Shown: positions 1 to 7,890, numbered from the stretch's first letter. The stretch is 9,318 nucleotides of DNA from CAYPLH01 sp964411505 (GCA_964411505.1 CAYPLH010000098.1:1-9318); one strand, 5' to 3'. Numbers and translations are program-made. The notes: a model not told the origin generated them from the sequence alone.

Positions 1-152
1 TACTCCGTCCGATTTACTCTGTCAAAGGTTGCATTTACTATGACCGCCCACCTTTATTATAAAAACTTTATAGATAATGTAAAATAGTAGAATACCAGTA
101 TACATTTTGCTGAAGTTTTGTATATTATCAATTTGAAAATGGTTCTCTTATA

Positions 153-208
153 ATACCCCTTACAGAAATCAACACAAATACCTTAATGCGTTATTTCTGT
201 AAGGGTAT
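153..208 (-). repeat. Long imperfect inverted repeat (stem-loop) downstream of dctM
   Basis: Bases 153-169 and 193-208 are complementary over 16 pairs with one extra C in the left arm, enclosing a 23-nt loop. The stem includes CCCTTACAGAAAT and its reverse complement. It lies about 47 nt beyond the dctM stop codon, where an operon-end structure is expected. Neither strand shows a T-run directly after the stem, so it is not a textbook Rho-independent terminator. It could be a 3'-end protecting hairpin, a protein-binding site or a remnant of a small repeat element. The pairing is seen directly; the role is inference. Confidence 0.6.
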
Positions 209-229
209 ATTCAGTTTTAGATTGAATAT
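207..229 (-). repeat. Short perfect inverted repeat
   Basis: ATATTCA at 207-213 and TGAATAT at 223-229 are perfectly complementary around a 9-nt spacer. The repeat abuts and slightly overlaps the larger inverted repeat at 153-208, so the two stems would compete at bases 207-208. It is AT-rich and has no following T-run. A role in 3'-end formation of the dct transcript is possible but not shown. Confidence 0.4.
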
Positions 230-230
230 C

Positions 231-255
231 ACTGGTCTTATTGGAGATAACCAGT
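231..255 (-). repeat. Small hairpin at the dctM stop codon
   Basis: ACTGGT at 231-236 pairs with ACCAGT at 250-255. A second short stem, TAT/ATA at 239-241 and 247-249, follows after a 2-nt bulge, with a 5-nt loop. The structure begins at the last base of the dctM TAA stop codon. It is the first of three inverted repeats met by RNA polymerase after dctM. No T-run follows. Confidence 0.4.
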
Positions 256-1562
256 TACATAAAAAGCTCAGGTAATACTAAAACCAACTGAGGAAACAGT
301 ATTAAAATAACTATACATAAAAGCAGTGCACCAACAAAAGGCCACACTCCTTTGAATATTGTCTCAACAGGAATATCAGGAACAACACCTTTTATAACAA
401 ATACATTCATCCCCACCGGCGGAGTTATTACACCCATTGCCACAACTAAAACAATAATTACACCAAACCAGATAGGATCGTAGTGAAGAATATTCACAAC
501 TACCGGATAAAATATTGGCACAGTTAGAAGGATCAAGGCCAAAGCATCAATAAAGCTTCCTAATAGCATATATATCAAAAGAATTATCCCAAGCACTGCA
601 ATAGATGGCAGTTCAAGACCGGCTGCCCATGTTGCAATTCCTGCTGGCAGGCGGCTTACAGCTAAAAATCGCCCAAATATCATGGCACCTGCTACCATAA
701 GCATTATCATAGCTGTAGTGCGTGTCGTTTCTGTAAGAGATTTTTTAAATCCGTCCCAAGTTAAGCGTTTTGTTAGAACAGTTACTGTTAAAATGCTTGC
801 AGCTCCTACAGCTCCAGCTTCAGTGGGAGTGAACCACCCTGCAAAAAGCCCTCCTAAAGAAATAGAGAAGATTATTATTATTTCAAAAATTCCATCTCCA
901 AGTGCTTTCCATCTTTCCTTCCAACTTGATTTAGGACCTGCGGGTCCCAGCTCCGGTTTGAATTTAACCATCAAGTAAATAGTCATCATATAAAGAAGCA
1001 TTAGAAGTATCCCTGGTATTATACCAGCAATAAAAAGCTTACCAATTGATTGTTCAGTTGCAATTCCATAAACAATAAATATTACGCTGGGAGGAATCAA
1101 TATCCCCAATGCTCCTCCTGCTGCCACGCTTGCAGTTGAGAGAGAATCATTGTACCCATATCTTCGCATTTCAGGAAGTGCAATCGCCCCCATTGTTGCT
1201 GCAGTGGCGGTATTTGAACCGCAAATTGCTCCAAACAATCCACATGCAGCCTGTGTTGCAATAGCCAATCCTCCTGGCTTATGCCCTACCATCTTATAAG
1301 CAAAATTGTACAGGCGCGTCCCTACTCCCGAATAGTATGCGGTATAACCCATCCATATAAATAGAGGAATCACACTCAATGAATATGAAGAAAAATTTGA
1401 AAACAGCTCGGATGATACCATACTAAGTGCAGCACCAGGAGTAACGATTACACTGAAACCTACAATGCCGACAAGCATCATTGCCAACGATATAGGCGTT
1501 TTAAGCGCTATAAGCAGCAGAAGAATCAATACTCCCAATAAGCCTATTGCTTCAACACTCAT
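255..1562 (-). CDS. dctM: TRAP transporter large permease subunit (DctM family)
   Basis: This 435-residue protein is the large membrane subunit of a TRAP transporter, the part that moves substrate across the cytoplasmic membrane using an ion gradient. It is almost wholly hydrophobic, with about a dozen membrane segments, and its length is normal for the family. Family hallmarks include GSNTATAATMGAIALPE (115-131), GILIPPS (153-159), FTPTEAGAVGA (244-254), the GSFID region (335-355) and GVITPPVGMNVF (377-388). The ATG at 1562 is preceded by AAGGGGG at a 9-nt distance. It overlaps the end of dctQ by 11 nt, which implies translational coupling. It is the last gene of dctPQM. The transported substrate cannot be read from this subunit; 'C4-dicarboxylate' is only the family label. 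Confidence 0.95.
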   Translation of the reverse strand: MSVEAIGLLGVLILLLLIALKTPISLAMMLVGIVGFSVIVTPGAALSMVSSELFSNFSSYSLSVIPLFIWMGYTAYYSGVGTRLYNFAYKMVGHKPGGLAIATQAACGLFGAICGSNTATAATMGAIALPEMRRYGYNDSLSTASVAAGGALGILIPPSVIFIVYGIATEQSIGKLFIAGIIPGILLMLLYMMTIYLMVKFKPELGPAGPKSSWKERWKALGDGIFEIIIIFSISLGGLFAGWFTPTEAGAVGAASILTVTVLTKRLTWDGFKKSLTETTRTTAMIMLMVAGAMIFGRFLAVSRLPAGIATWAAGLELPSIAVLGIILLIYMLLGSFIDALALILLTVPIFYPVVVNILHYDPIWFGVIIVLVVAMGVITPPVGMNVFVIKGVVPDIPVETIFKGVWPFVGALLLCIVILILFPQLVLVLPELFM

Positions 1563-2127
1563 TGACTCTCGCCCCCTTAATTGCCCTAATTATTTTTGTA
1601 AAAATAACGCATCCAAGTAGTAAAAAGCCTATTGCGGAAGCTAATACAAAATAGTGAGAAGGCACCCGAGCAGTTGCAGAAACCTCTCCGCTTATTTTGA
1701 GCTTTGAAGCTTGTATAAATAATCCTCCAGTCGATACGCAAACTAATATGAACATAATGACTTGGTTAATTATTTCGATTATATTCTGTGTTAATTTTGA
1801 GAACTTTTCCAATATAAATTCAATTGCAATGTGACCATTTTGCACTGCGCACCATGCCAATGAAAAGCTGACAGTAATTGATGTCAAAAATCCAACATAG
1901 TCATAGGTACCAAGCAGCGGTCTTTTAAAAGCTGTTCGCATAATAATATTTATTACAGTCAAAAACGTAACTGTAAAAAGACCCCATCCTGCTATAGTAT
2001 CAAGAATTTTAGAAGACTTATTAACATAGGATTCAATAACCTTAAAAAAACTTTCGGCACCAGAAAACCACAACTTTGGAAATGTAGCCGTGGAAGTCTT
2101 TTTAACAGTAGTGTTTAATGCTTTCAT
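1552..2127 (-). CDS. dctQ: TRAP transporter small permease subunit (DctQ family)
   Basis: This 191-residue protein is the small membrane subunit that pairs with DctM in the TRAP complex. Four hydrophobic segments are visible near residues 42-63, 77-93, 117-139 and 159-180. Typical DctQ features include NIIMRTAFKRPLLG (60-73) at the end of helix 1, the NGHIAIEF stretch (97-104) after helix 2, and RVPSHY (154-159) before helix 4. The family is poorly conserved, so context matters: it lies exactly between dctP and dctM. I chose the ATG at 2127 because GGGGGAG lies 9 nt upstream. A longer frame opens with TTG at 2172 inside dctP but has no ribosome binding site. The gap to the dctP stop is 16 nt. 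Confidence 0.9.
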   Translation of the reverse strand: MKALNTTVKKTSTATFPKLWFSGAESFFKVIESYVNKSSKILDTIAGWGLFTVTFLTVINIIMRTAFKRPLLGTYDYVGFLTSITVSFSLAWCAVQNGHIAIEFILEKFSKLTQNIIEIINQVIMFILVCVSTGGLFIQASKLKISGEVSATARVPSHYFVLASAIGFLLLGCVIFTKIIRAIKGARVNEC

Positions 2128-2143
2128 ATCTATATACTCCCCC

Positions 2144-3193
2144 TCAATATATTTCATTATATTTGGCAGCAAGCTCTTTTACTTTTTCAATTACAGTATC
2201 ATCATTGATTTTTTTACTAAATTCTGCATGAATAGGTTCAATCAATTTAATCCATCTATCTTTCTCGTCCTCAGACAATTCAATAATTTCCATACCTTGA
2301 TCCTCGATTGCCCATTTTAAAGCTGCTTCATTCTGGCTATCCCATAAACCTATTCCAATTTCATCAAACACCTTTTCATTAACTTCAAGTATTATTTGCT
2401 GGATATCTTCGGGCAATGAGTTCCATTTTTCCTTATTCATTGTGATAAAAAATAATGTATTATACAAAAACGGTGTCTTTGTAAGATACTGTGTTACCTC
2501 GGCATGTCTCCATCCTTTTAGCACTTCTATTGGAGCAAGGTTCCCCTTAACAATACCTTTTGACAGTGCTTCATATGCTTCTGATTGCGCCATTGCAACA
2601 GGTACACCGTTTAAAAGTTCAACCGTCTTTGCACTTAAACCAGTTGCTCTTATCTGCAGGCTCTTAATATCTTCAAGACCTCTAACAGGAACCTTTGTAA
2701 ATAAGTCACCTGAACCCGTTGCTATAACCATCATCAACTCAGTATCCTGAATCTCCTTAGGATTCAGCTCTTTTATCCCCTCCCAGGCAACCTTACTTGC
2801 AACCTTCGAATTTTTATAAATGATTCCCGGAAGCTCAAAAGCTTCTATAACCTGAAAGCGTCCCCTTGTATACGAAAAGCATGACAGACCAATATCTGCC
2901 ACACCGCTAATCACATTGCTGTATATGTCATTTGCTTTTATAAGTGTTTCACCTGGATAGTTAGTTATTTTGACACGCCCATCAGTAGCATCGGTAATGG
3001 CTTTGATCCATCCTTGAACCAACTCAGTTTCAGCTGGGTGTACTTCCGGAAAGAAGTGTGCAAACCTTAACTCAATAGTTTTCTGCCCATTATTTTGAGA
3101 ACCTTTTGAACATGATACAGCTGCAAACATAAAAGCTAAACACAGCAATAAAATAAAAGCTTTTTTGCTGCAGCATAAAAATACTGGTTTCAT
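2144..3193 (-). CDS. dctP: TRAP transporter solute-binding lipoprotein (DctP family)
   Basis: This 349-residue protein is the extracytoplasmic receptor that captures the substrate and delivers it to DctQM. The N-terminus is a lipoprotein signal: KK at 10-11, a hydrophobic core, then AVSC with the lipidated Cys at 28. It is therefore probably anchored to the outer face of the membrane. The DctP fold is recognisable from ELRFAHFFPEVHP (41-53), the VRGLEDIKSLQIRATG stretch (170-185) and the QSEAYEALSKGIVKG stretch (203-217). Arg182 sits where family members bind the substrate carboxylate. The ATG at 3193 follows AGAGGAG by 7 nt. It is the first gene of dctPQM, preceded by a consensus promoter and a long leader. 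Substrate is unknown; an organic acid with a carboxylate is the likely class. Confidence 0.94.
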   Translation of the reverse strand: MKPVFLCCSKKAFILLLCLAFMFAAVSCSKGSQNNGQKTIELRFAHFFPEVHPAETELVQGWIKAITDATDGRVKITNYPGETLIKANDIYSNVISGVADIGLSCFSYTRGRFQVIEAFELPGIIYKNSKVASKVAWEGIKELNPKEIQDTELMMVIATGSGDLFTKVPVRGLEDIKSLQIRATGLSAKTVELLNGVPVAMAQSEAYEALSKGIVKGNLAPIEVLKGWRHAEVTQYLTKTPFLYNTLFFITMNKEKWNSLPEDIQQIILEVNEKVFDEIGIGLWDSQNEAALKWAIEDQGMEIIELSEDEKDRWIKLIEPIHAEFSKKINDDTVIEKVKELAAKYNEIY

Positions 3194-3200
3194 TAAAAAA

Positions 3201-3208
3201 CTCCTCTC
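3201..3208 (-). promoter_or_regulatory. dctP ribosome binding site
   Basis: The minus strand reads GAGAGGAG, ending 7 nt before the dctP ATG. It sits inside a longer AGATTGAGAGGAG stretch. The 9-nt part AGATTGAGA is repeated at the 5' end of the leader (3352-3360), and its UUGAGA core can pair with the 3' arm of the leader hairpin. Confidence 0.75.
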
Positions 3209-3333
3209 AATCTTTTAAAATTGCGTAGAAGTTCAGACTCGGTCAGATATGCTATATTGATAAATAGATAAGCAATTATTCCTACCGTTCTGCCATCCTA
3301 CAAAATACATTTACTTAAAACTCACCATTCTAC

Positions 3334-3357
3334 TTGAGAATCCATTTGAATTCTCAA
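3334..3357 (-). promoter_or_regulatory. Palindrome / leader hairpin just after the dctP promoter
   Basis: TTGAGAAT (3334-3341) and ATTCTCAA (3350-3357) are perfectly complementary. In the minus-strand RNA the stem extends by a G-U and a C-G pair to 10 pairs around a 4-nt AAAU loop. From the predicted start site near 3363, it covers about +7 to +30 of the transcript. It could act as an operator for a repressor of the transporter or as a 5' RNA hairpin. No U-run follows, so it is not a standard attenuator. The palindrome is observed; regulation is inferred. Confidence 0.55.
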
Positions 3358-3369
3358 TCTACAAATACG

Positions 3370-3399
3370 ATTATATCTTCTATTTCCTCACGCTGTCAA
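3370..3399 (-). promoter_or_regulatory. Sigma-A-type promoter of dctPQM
   Basis: On the minus strand a perfect -35 box TTGACA (3394-3399) is separated by 18 bp from a perfect -10 box TATAAT (3370-3375). This predicts a start near 3363 and a leader of about 170 nt before the dctP ATG. The -35 box lies 18 bp after the sbcC stop codon, so the transporter should have its own transcription separate from sbcDC. I see no terminator between sbcC and this promoter. Confidence 0.8.
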
Positions 3400-3417
3400 T
3401 AGGATTATCGATTTAAT

Positions 3418-6400
3418 TTAATCCACTATTCTTGTTCCTTCCCCCGCATCCTTTGTAAGCTGTATTACATTCTCCGTCATAGAGTCAAATGAATCATCGT
3501 GGCTGATTACAAACAGTTGATTAAAGTTTTTTGTTATGCTAGGCAGCACCTGTGCAAGATTACTTCTTCTCTCGCTGTCGAGATTCGAAGTAGGCTCATC
3601 GAAAAAGCCTAATCTTAAGTTGGTAAGCTGCTGCAAAAAACCAAGCCTCATAGCCAGAGCCGCTGTCATCTGCTCTCCACCAGATAGCTGCCTGAAGCAC
3701 CGCTCCCTTTCACGGCCTTCAAAGCCATCTACCAATGTGACCTCATAATCCTCTTTCCAATCAAGAGTTACATTTTCATTAGATATTTCATGGTAAATAC
3801 GGTTGGCTTCAACTGCAAGATAGTTTCTAAAAACAGCAGACACCCTCTCTCCTGCCTTATTCAGGAGGCTACGAGTAAACTCAAGCATTTCACCTAGCCT
3901 TAAATACCTTGATGATAACTCCTCGAGTTTTCCTATTTCAATTTTTATTTTGTCCATTTTAGAAAGCTTGCTCTGTATCTCGGACAAGTCACTCATCCGC
4001 TCTGTCAGATAATTTTGCCCTGATAGGACTTGTTCATTTATACTGTCAAATTGCTTTTCTGCCTCGGTGAGCTTTTCCTGTGAAAACTCTTTTGATATTT
4101 CAATAAGTTTTTGAGTAATTTTTGTTTTCTCGTCTTTAGTTTGTTTAATTAAATGCTTGGTTGATTCTAAATCATTCTTTATTTTATCTACTTTTTGAGC
4201 TTCAGAATAATTCTGCATATAAATATCATAAGACTCCTGATTTTTCTCAATTATTTCTTTCTCAATATTGATATGTAAATCAAGTTCCTTATATTCTTCT
4301 AGGTCCTTTTCAGATTTCTCTTTTTCAACATTAAGCTCATCAAGTCTGTCAACCATTCCCTTTAATCTGGTTTTCAAAACATTAATTTTTTTCTGTCTTT
4401 CAAAAAGCTCCCGAATGTTCTTTTTAGTATTTTCAATGGCTTCATTGACTTTTACCAATTCACCGTTTCTATAGGCTTTTTCCTTTGAAATTGCTTGGGC
4501 TAAATGTCTGTATGTGCTCTTGAACCAATCTAACATCTCACCTGCTCTGTCCAATACAATAGTAAAATCTCCAATTAGATTTTTATAAAATAAGCTGTCA
4601 CTAATATCTTCTTTCAGGTGCAGTGCCTCAAAGTTATACCAGCTATCAGTAAAGCTCTTTTTTAGTACATTAAGCTTTTCAAGCATTCCTCTGTTATCAT
4701 TTTCTGGCACAAGTACAGCCATATCAGACAAACACCCTTTAAATGCATTATATAAATCTTCAACAATACCATGTATAAAATATTTTCTTATGTTTTCCCT
4801 ATATTCCGAAAGAATGTTTTCATATTTTTTCTTTTCTTCTTCCATTCCCTTGAGTGAAACTTTGGCTCCCTCTATTTCCCCAAGCTTTATTCTAATTGGC
4901 CCACCTTGGGCAATTAACTTTTCGATCTCTTCAAGCTCCTGGCAGTATTCTGCTTTAATGATATCTCTTTTTTCAATCTCTCCATAAAAAAATTTGTTAA
5001 GGTCTCCGTCACCACCTACATTTTTGCATGGAGCATCAAGAAAAGGACACTTGCCTCCCCATGTCTTTTCACGGTTACTTTCAAGGGTTTTTATCTCGCT
5101 TTCAACTGCAGCGGTCTTTTGAAGCAGCTGGTCACGTTTGGACTCCAGTGCTTTAATTTTCTCCATTTTTGCAACTAATTTACTTTCCTGCGACAGCTTT
5201 TCTCTAAGATTATCCTCGTTAGTTGATAACTCCTCCAATCTTACAAAAACAGAATCACATTTGGTATTTTGAAGATCAAAGCGTTTCTTGTAATTTTCAA
5301 ATTTGTCCAACAGCGATTCGCTATTAGTAAACTTTTCTTCCAAAATTCTGATCTCACTAAACTTTTCTGAGCATATACAAGCATCAGCCTCCTGCTGCTT
5401 TTGGTTAACGCTATACTCGCTTAACTTCTGTTTTACTTCCGTTTCCTGTGCCTTTACATTCTCATTTCCGCTGTTTATTCCTGCCAAAATCTCTCCTATA
5501 CTCTGTTTTGTTTTGGTTAATGCATTAACTAAAGCATCTCTCACAGTTCTATGTTTTTCCAACCCTTCAAGCTTTTTCTGTGCATCCTTGTAGGCTGAAA
5601 AACCCGCTTCTGACTTATTCATCATATCACGGGAATGCTGTGAGTTGGACAAATCGTCATTTAATTTATTTTCATTTTCCATTAAGTTTTTTAATGTAAT
5701 TTCTTGTATATTGATATTGTTTTGAAATTTTTGTATTTCAGCTGACAAGCCTCTGAGTTCTTCCCTTATTTTTGCCTTTTTATCTCTTTGAACCTTTTTT
5801 TCTGCCAACTCCTTCGAAAGTATTTCAATAACCGGCTTTAGGTTTTCACGCTTCTCCTTAATACTGTCATATTCAGATATGCTTCCCTGAAGTTTTGCCA
5901 TTTCAAGTTTTGCTTCCTGTAATTTGTCCTCAATAAACCTTACAGTGCTTTTGGTTTTGCTGTGAGCCTCTCTATAGACTTCAACCTTCAGCATTTTGTT
6001 AAATTTATCCCTTCGTCCAGCAGGCGTGTCAAGAAAAGGTGCAGTAAATGTACCTTGCCCAACTCCAATAATATCTTCGAAAAGCTGTGACAGATCCTGC
6101 TCTCTGTCTATACCCATAATTTCCTTAAGCCATGGTTTTACATCTGCAGCTGCATGAAGGTCAAGCTCAGAGTCGGATTCTACATCAAATACTACCCAGG
6201 AATTGACATTGCCACATTTGCGAACCACCCTGTACAAACGTTCATCGTTAGCCTCAAACTCTATCGTTATTGTTCCTGTACCACTGCCATACCGTATAAA
6301 TTCCTTTATAATCCCCGGTTTTCTGTCAAAAAGGCCATAGCCTATACTTTCTATCAATGTTGTCTTTCCGGCTCCGTTTATCCCGGATATAAAGTTAACT

Positions 6401-6471
6401 CCATCGTTAAATACAATTGTTTCGTCACGATAACTTTTTATATTTTGAAGTCTCACACTTTTAATTTTCAT
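3418..6471 (-). CDS. sbcC: SbcC/Rad50-family DNA repair ATPase, large subunit of the SbcCD nuclease
   Basis: This 1017-residue protein is an SMC-like ATPase that with SbcD processes DNA double-strand ends and hairpins. The N-terminal head has Walker A GINGAGKTT (30-38) and a Q-loop Gln near 139. The C-terminal head has the LSGGE signature (929-933), Walker B ending in Asp958-Glu959, and an H-loop His at 991. Charged heptad-rich coiled coils lie between. The usual CXXC zinc hook is absent at mid-protein; in its place is CPFLDAPC (475-482), a CX6C arrangement. The second coil is longer than the first and contains an aromatic-rich, non-coil stretch around 565-655. I chose the ATG at 6471 because AAGGAGG lies 9 nt upstream. 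A longer TTG-initiated frame from 6522 would add 17 basic, non-conserved residues. It overlaps sbcD by 11 nt. Confidence 0.95.
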   Translation of the reverse strand: MKIKSVRLQNIKSYRDETIVFNDGVNFISGINGAGKTTLIESIGYGLFDRKPGIIKEFIRYGSGTGTITIEFEANDERLYRVVRKCGNVNSWVVFDVESDSELDLHAAADVKPWLKEIMGIDREQDLSQLFEDIIGVGQGTFTAPFLDTPAGRRDKFNKMLKVEVYREAHSKTKSTVRFIEDKLQEAKLEMAKLQGSISEYDSIKEKRENLKPVIEILSKELAEKKVQRDKKAKIREELRGLSAEIQKFQNNINIQEITLKNLMENENKLNDDLSNSQHSRDMMNKSEAGFSAYKDAQKKLEGLEKHRTVRDALVNALTKTKQSIGEILAGINSGNENVKAQETEVKQKLSEYSVNQKQQEADACICSEKFSEIRILEEKFTNSESLLDKFENYKKRFDLQNTKCDSVFVRLEELSTNEDNLREKLSQESKLVAKMEKIKALESKRDQLLQKTAAVESEIKTLESNREKTWGGKCPFLDAPCKNVGGDGDLNKFFYGEIEKRDIIKAEYCQELEEIEKLIAQGGPIRIKLGEIEGAKVSLKGMEEEKKKYENILSEYRENIRKYFIHGIVEDLYNAFKGCLSDMAVLVPENDNRGMLEKLNVLKKSFTDSWYNFEALHLKEDISDSLFYKNLIGDFTIVLDRAGEMLDWFKSTYRHLAQAISKEKAYRNGELVKVNEAIENTKKNIRELFERQKKINVLKTRLKGMVDRLDELNVEKEKSEKDLEEYKELDLHINIEKEIIEKNQESYDIYMQNYSEAQKVDKIKNDLESTKHLIKQTKDEKTKITQKLIEISKEFSQEKLTEAEKQFDSINEQVLSGQNYLTERMSDLSEIQSKLSKMDKIKIEIGKLEELSSRYLRLGEMLEFTRSLLNKAGERVSAVFRNYLAVEANRIYHEISNENVTLDWKEDYEVTLVDGFEGRERERCFRQLSGGEQMTAALAMRLGFLQQLTNLRLGFFDEPTSNLDSERRSNLAQVLPSITKNFNQLFVISHDDSFDSMTENVIQLTKDAGEGTRIVD

Positions 6472-7744
6472 TTGTTTCTTCCTCCTTTGACGCTGCTGCT
6501 TCTGCAAGAGAAACCATGTCAATTAACCTTTCAATTTCATTGACAATTTCTTTGTCATCAACCCCCGAAAGTGACCAATCCCTGATATTTAATATCAGAT
6601 TTACCAGTTCTTCTTCCATACACAAAAGATCCGGTCTACTTTCTCCTATCATCTGTGAAATTACACTTCTTTCTACAGACTTACGGTCAAAGGAAGTTAT
6701 ATCCCCCAATGTAGAATCCTGTGAAATATTAGTATTATTCAAAACCTCAACAGCAAGGCAGCTACACGAAGATCTAACCTTTTCAACAATATCGTTTATG
6801 TCAATAGCAAAAGAATTAAAAGGAATATTTCCAAAAAGATTCACCTGAACAAGCGGTCGATCATATTCTTCGAAATCAAATTCCGAAAGCTCATGGATGA
6901 CCTTCAATACTGCTTCATCAGGCTTTTTTATAGCTGAAAGGTTAATATTAAAATAGCAGATCTTCCTTCTTGTTGAGGGAATAAACTCTACATTTTTTTC
7001 TCCGTTTTCGACTATTACATGATAAAAACCCTTTTCTTGGTTTTTACGAACTTCATCAATATGCACACTTTCGGGCGCTCCTGGATTATAAATAAAGCCA
7101 TCTGTTTCCTGCCTGCTATGGATGTGCCCTAAAGCAATATAATCCACCCTGTCATGGAATTTTTCCAGTGATTCTTTTCTTACTCCGGCCATATCCATAC
7201 CTATAAGCTTGTCCACTGCAGCGTGGAGCAAAAGAACAGAAAAGTCTTCATGAGTATCAAATTCGGGAAAAACCTCTTCAAGCCTTTGCCATGTTGTAGC
7301 ACCAAGATAGCCTAGCCCTGTAATAATCAAACCATCCCTTTTTATATAATTGCCTTTGTTACCATCATAGGGCAAAAGCTTTAGTTTTCCATTTTCATAA
7401 TACGGTTTTAAAAGCTTAAAATACCCTTGCCTATTCAAAAAACTCATCCACGATTCTTCGTCAACATAGAATGCTTTATCATGATTACCTTCTATTGCTA
7501 TGGTTTCAATTCCAGCTTCCTTAAGCTTTCTTAATATATCCATAGTCAACCCCAGTGTGGATGCATTTATATTTCTATGGTGAAAAAGGTCTCCGGCTAT
7601 AAGAAAATAATTAACTTTTTTTGCAGCTGCATATTCTACTATATAATTAAATGAATTCATAAAATCAAAAAAACGCTCTGGCTCATTAAACTGCTGGCAA
7701 CCTAAATGCAAATCTCCACAGTGAATAAAACTAAATTTTTTCAT
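6461..7744 (-). CDS. sbcD: SbcD/Mre11-family nuclease, small subunit of the SbcCD complex
   Basis: This 427-residue metallophosphoesterase is the nuclease subunit that works with SbcC on DNA ends. The metal-binding motifs are all present: GDLHLG (10-15, Asp11 and His13), AGDLFHHRN (50-58), EGNHDK (85-90), LLHAAVD (172-178) and GHIHS (206-210). The C-terminal third (after about 345) is a charged helical tail, probably the capping and SbcC-binding part. Length is normal to slightly long. I chose the ATG at 7744 because GGAAGGA lies 10 nt upstream and the protein then begins directly with the conserved strand before motif I. An in-frame ATG at 7789 would add 15 residues without a good binding site. 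It is co-transcribed with, and overlaps, sbcC. Confidence 0.95.
   Translation of the reverse strand: MKKFSFIHCGDLHLGCQQFNEPERFFDFMNSFNYIVEYAAAKKVNYFLIAGDLFHHRNINASTLGLTMDILRKLKEAGIETIAIEGNHDKAFYVDEESWMSFLNRQGYFKLLKPYYENGKLKLLPYDGNKGNYIKRDGLIITGLGYLGATTWQRLEEVFPEFDTHEDFSVLLLHAAVDKLIGMDMAGVRKESLEKFHDRVDYIALGHIHSRQETDGFIYNPGAPESVHIDEVRKNQEKGFYHVIVENGEKNVEFIPSTRRKICYFNINLSAIKKPDEAVLKVIHELSEFDFEEYDRPLVQVNLFGNIPFNSFAIDINDIVEKVRSSCSCLAVEVLNNTNISQDSTLGDITSFDRKSVERSVISQMIGESRPDLLCMEEELVNLILNIRDWSLSGVDDKEIVNEIERLIDMVSLAEAAASKEEETNEN
6474..6480 (-). promoter_or_regulatory. sbcC ribosome binding region inside the sbcD 3' end
   Basis: Just upstream of the sbcC ATG (6469-6471) the minus strand reads AAAGGAGGAAGAAACAA, giving an AAGGAGG core immediately upstream of this span, around 6480-6487. 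The spacing of about 9 nt is optimal. It settles the start at 6471 instead of the upstream TTG, and it lies within the last codons of sbcD, consistent with coupled translation. Confidence 0.7.
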
Positions 7745-7804
7745 AATATGCTTGTCCTTCCATATATAAATAATCCGGAACAGAATCATTATTAAACAAC
7801 TTCT

Positions 7805-7833
7805 ATTATAAATCCTTTAATAAGCTTTTTCAA
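7805..7833 (-). promoter_or_regulatory. Sigma-A-type promoter of sbcDC
   Basis: On the minus strand TTGAAA (7828-7833) and a perfect TATAAT (7805-7810) are separated by an ideal 17 bp. The predicted start is near 7798, giving a leader of about 54 nt before the sbcD ATG at 7744. No operator-like palindrome is visible between the boxes. Confidence 0.75.
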
Positions 7834-7890
7834 ATGTTGCAATTGATTTTATGTGTACAATTAAGGAAAATATTCATGACGTTGCAACTA

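Noticed and set aside
27..38. 12-base match, inverted, to 9282-9293, as terminal repeats of one element spanning the whole window
   Set aside because: The enclosed genes are ordinary chromosomal genes with no transposase, and a 12-base match somewhere in a 9-kb window is expected by chance. It is kept only as a weak note with the right-edge palindromes.
99..124. TATACA/TGTATA inverted repeat
   Set aside because: Only six AT-rich pairs with a 14-nt spacer; expected by chance in this AT-rich sequence.
682..978. Open frame of 98 codons on the plus strand
   Set aside because: It lies antisense within dctM, has no family resemblance and no ribosome binding site I can see. Similar plus-strand frames inside dctP, sbcC and sbcD were rejected for the same reason.
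3322..3345. Seven-codon reading frame in the dctP leader, a possible leader peptide
   Set aside because: It has no Shine-Dalgarno sequence, lies inside the hairpin and shows no run of regulatory codons.
6472..6522. N-terminal extension of SbcC starting at the TTG at 6522
   Set aside because: The extension is basic and low in complexity and overlaps sbcD coding sequence; a strong binding site points to the ATG at 6471.
6154..6543. Open frame of 129 codons on the plus strand across the sbcC start and sbcD end
   Set aside because: It runs antisense to the conserved SbcC head with Walker A, which explains the open frame. Its translation resembles no family I know.
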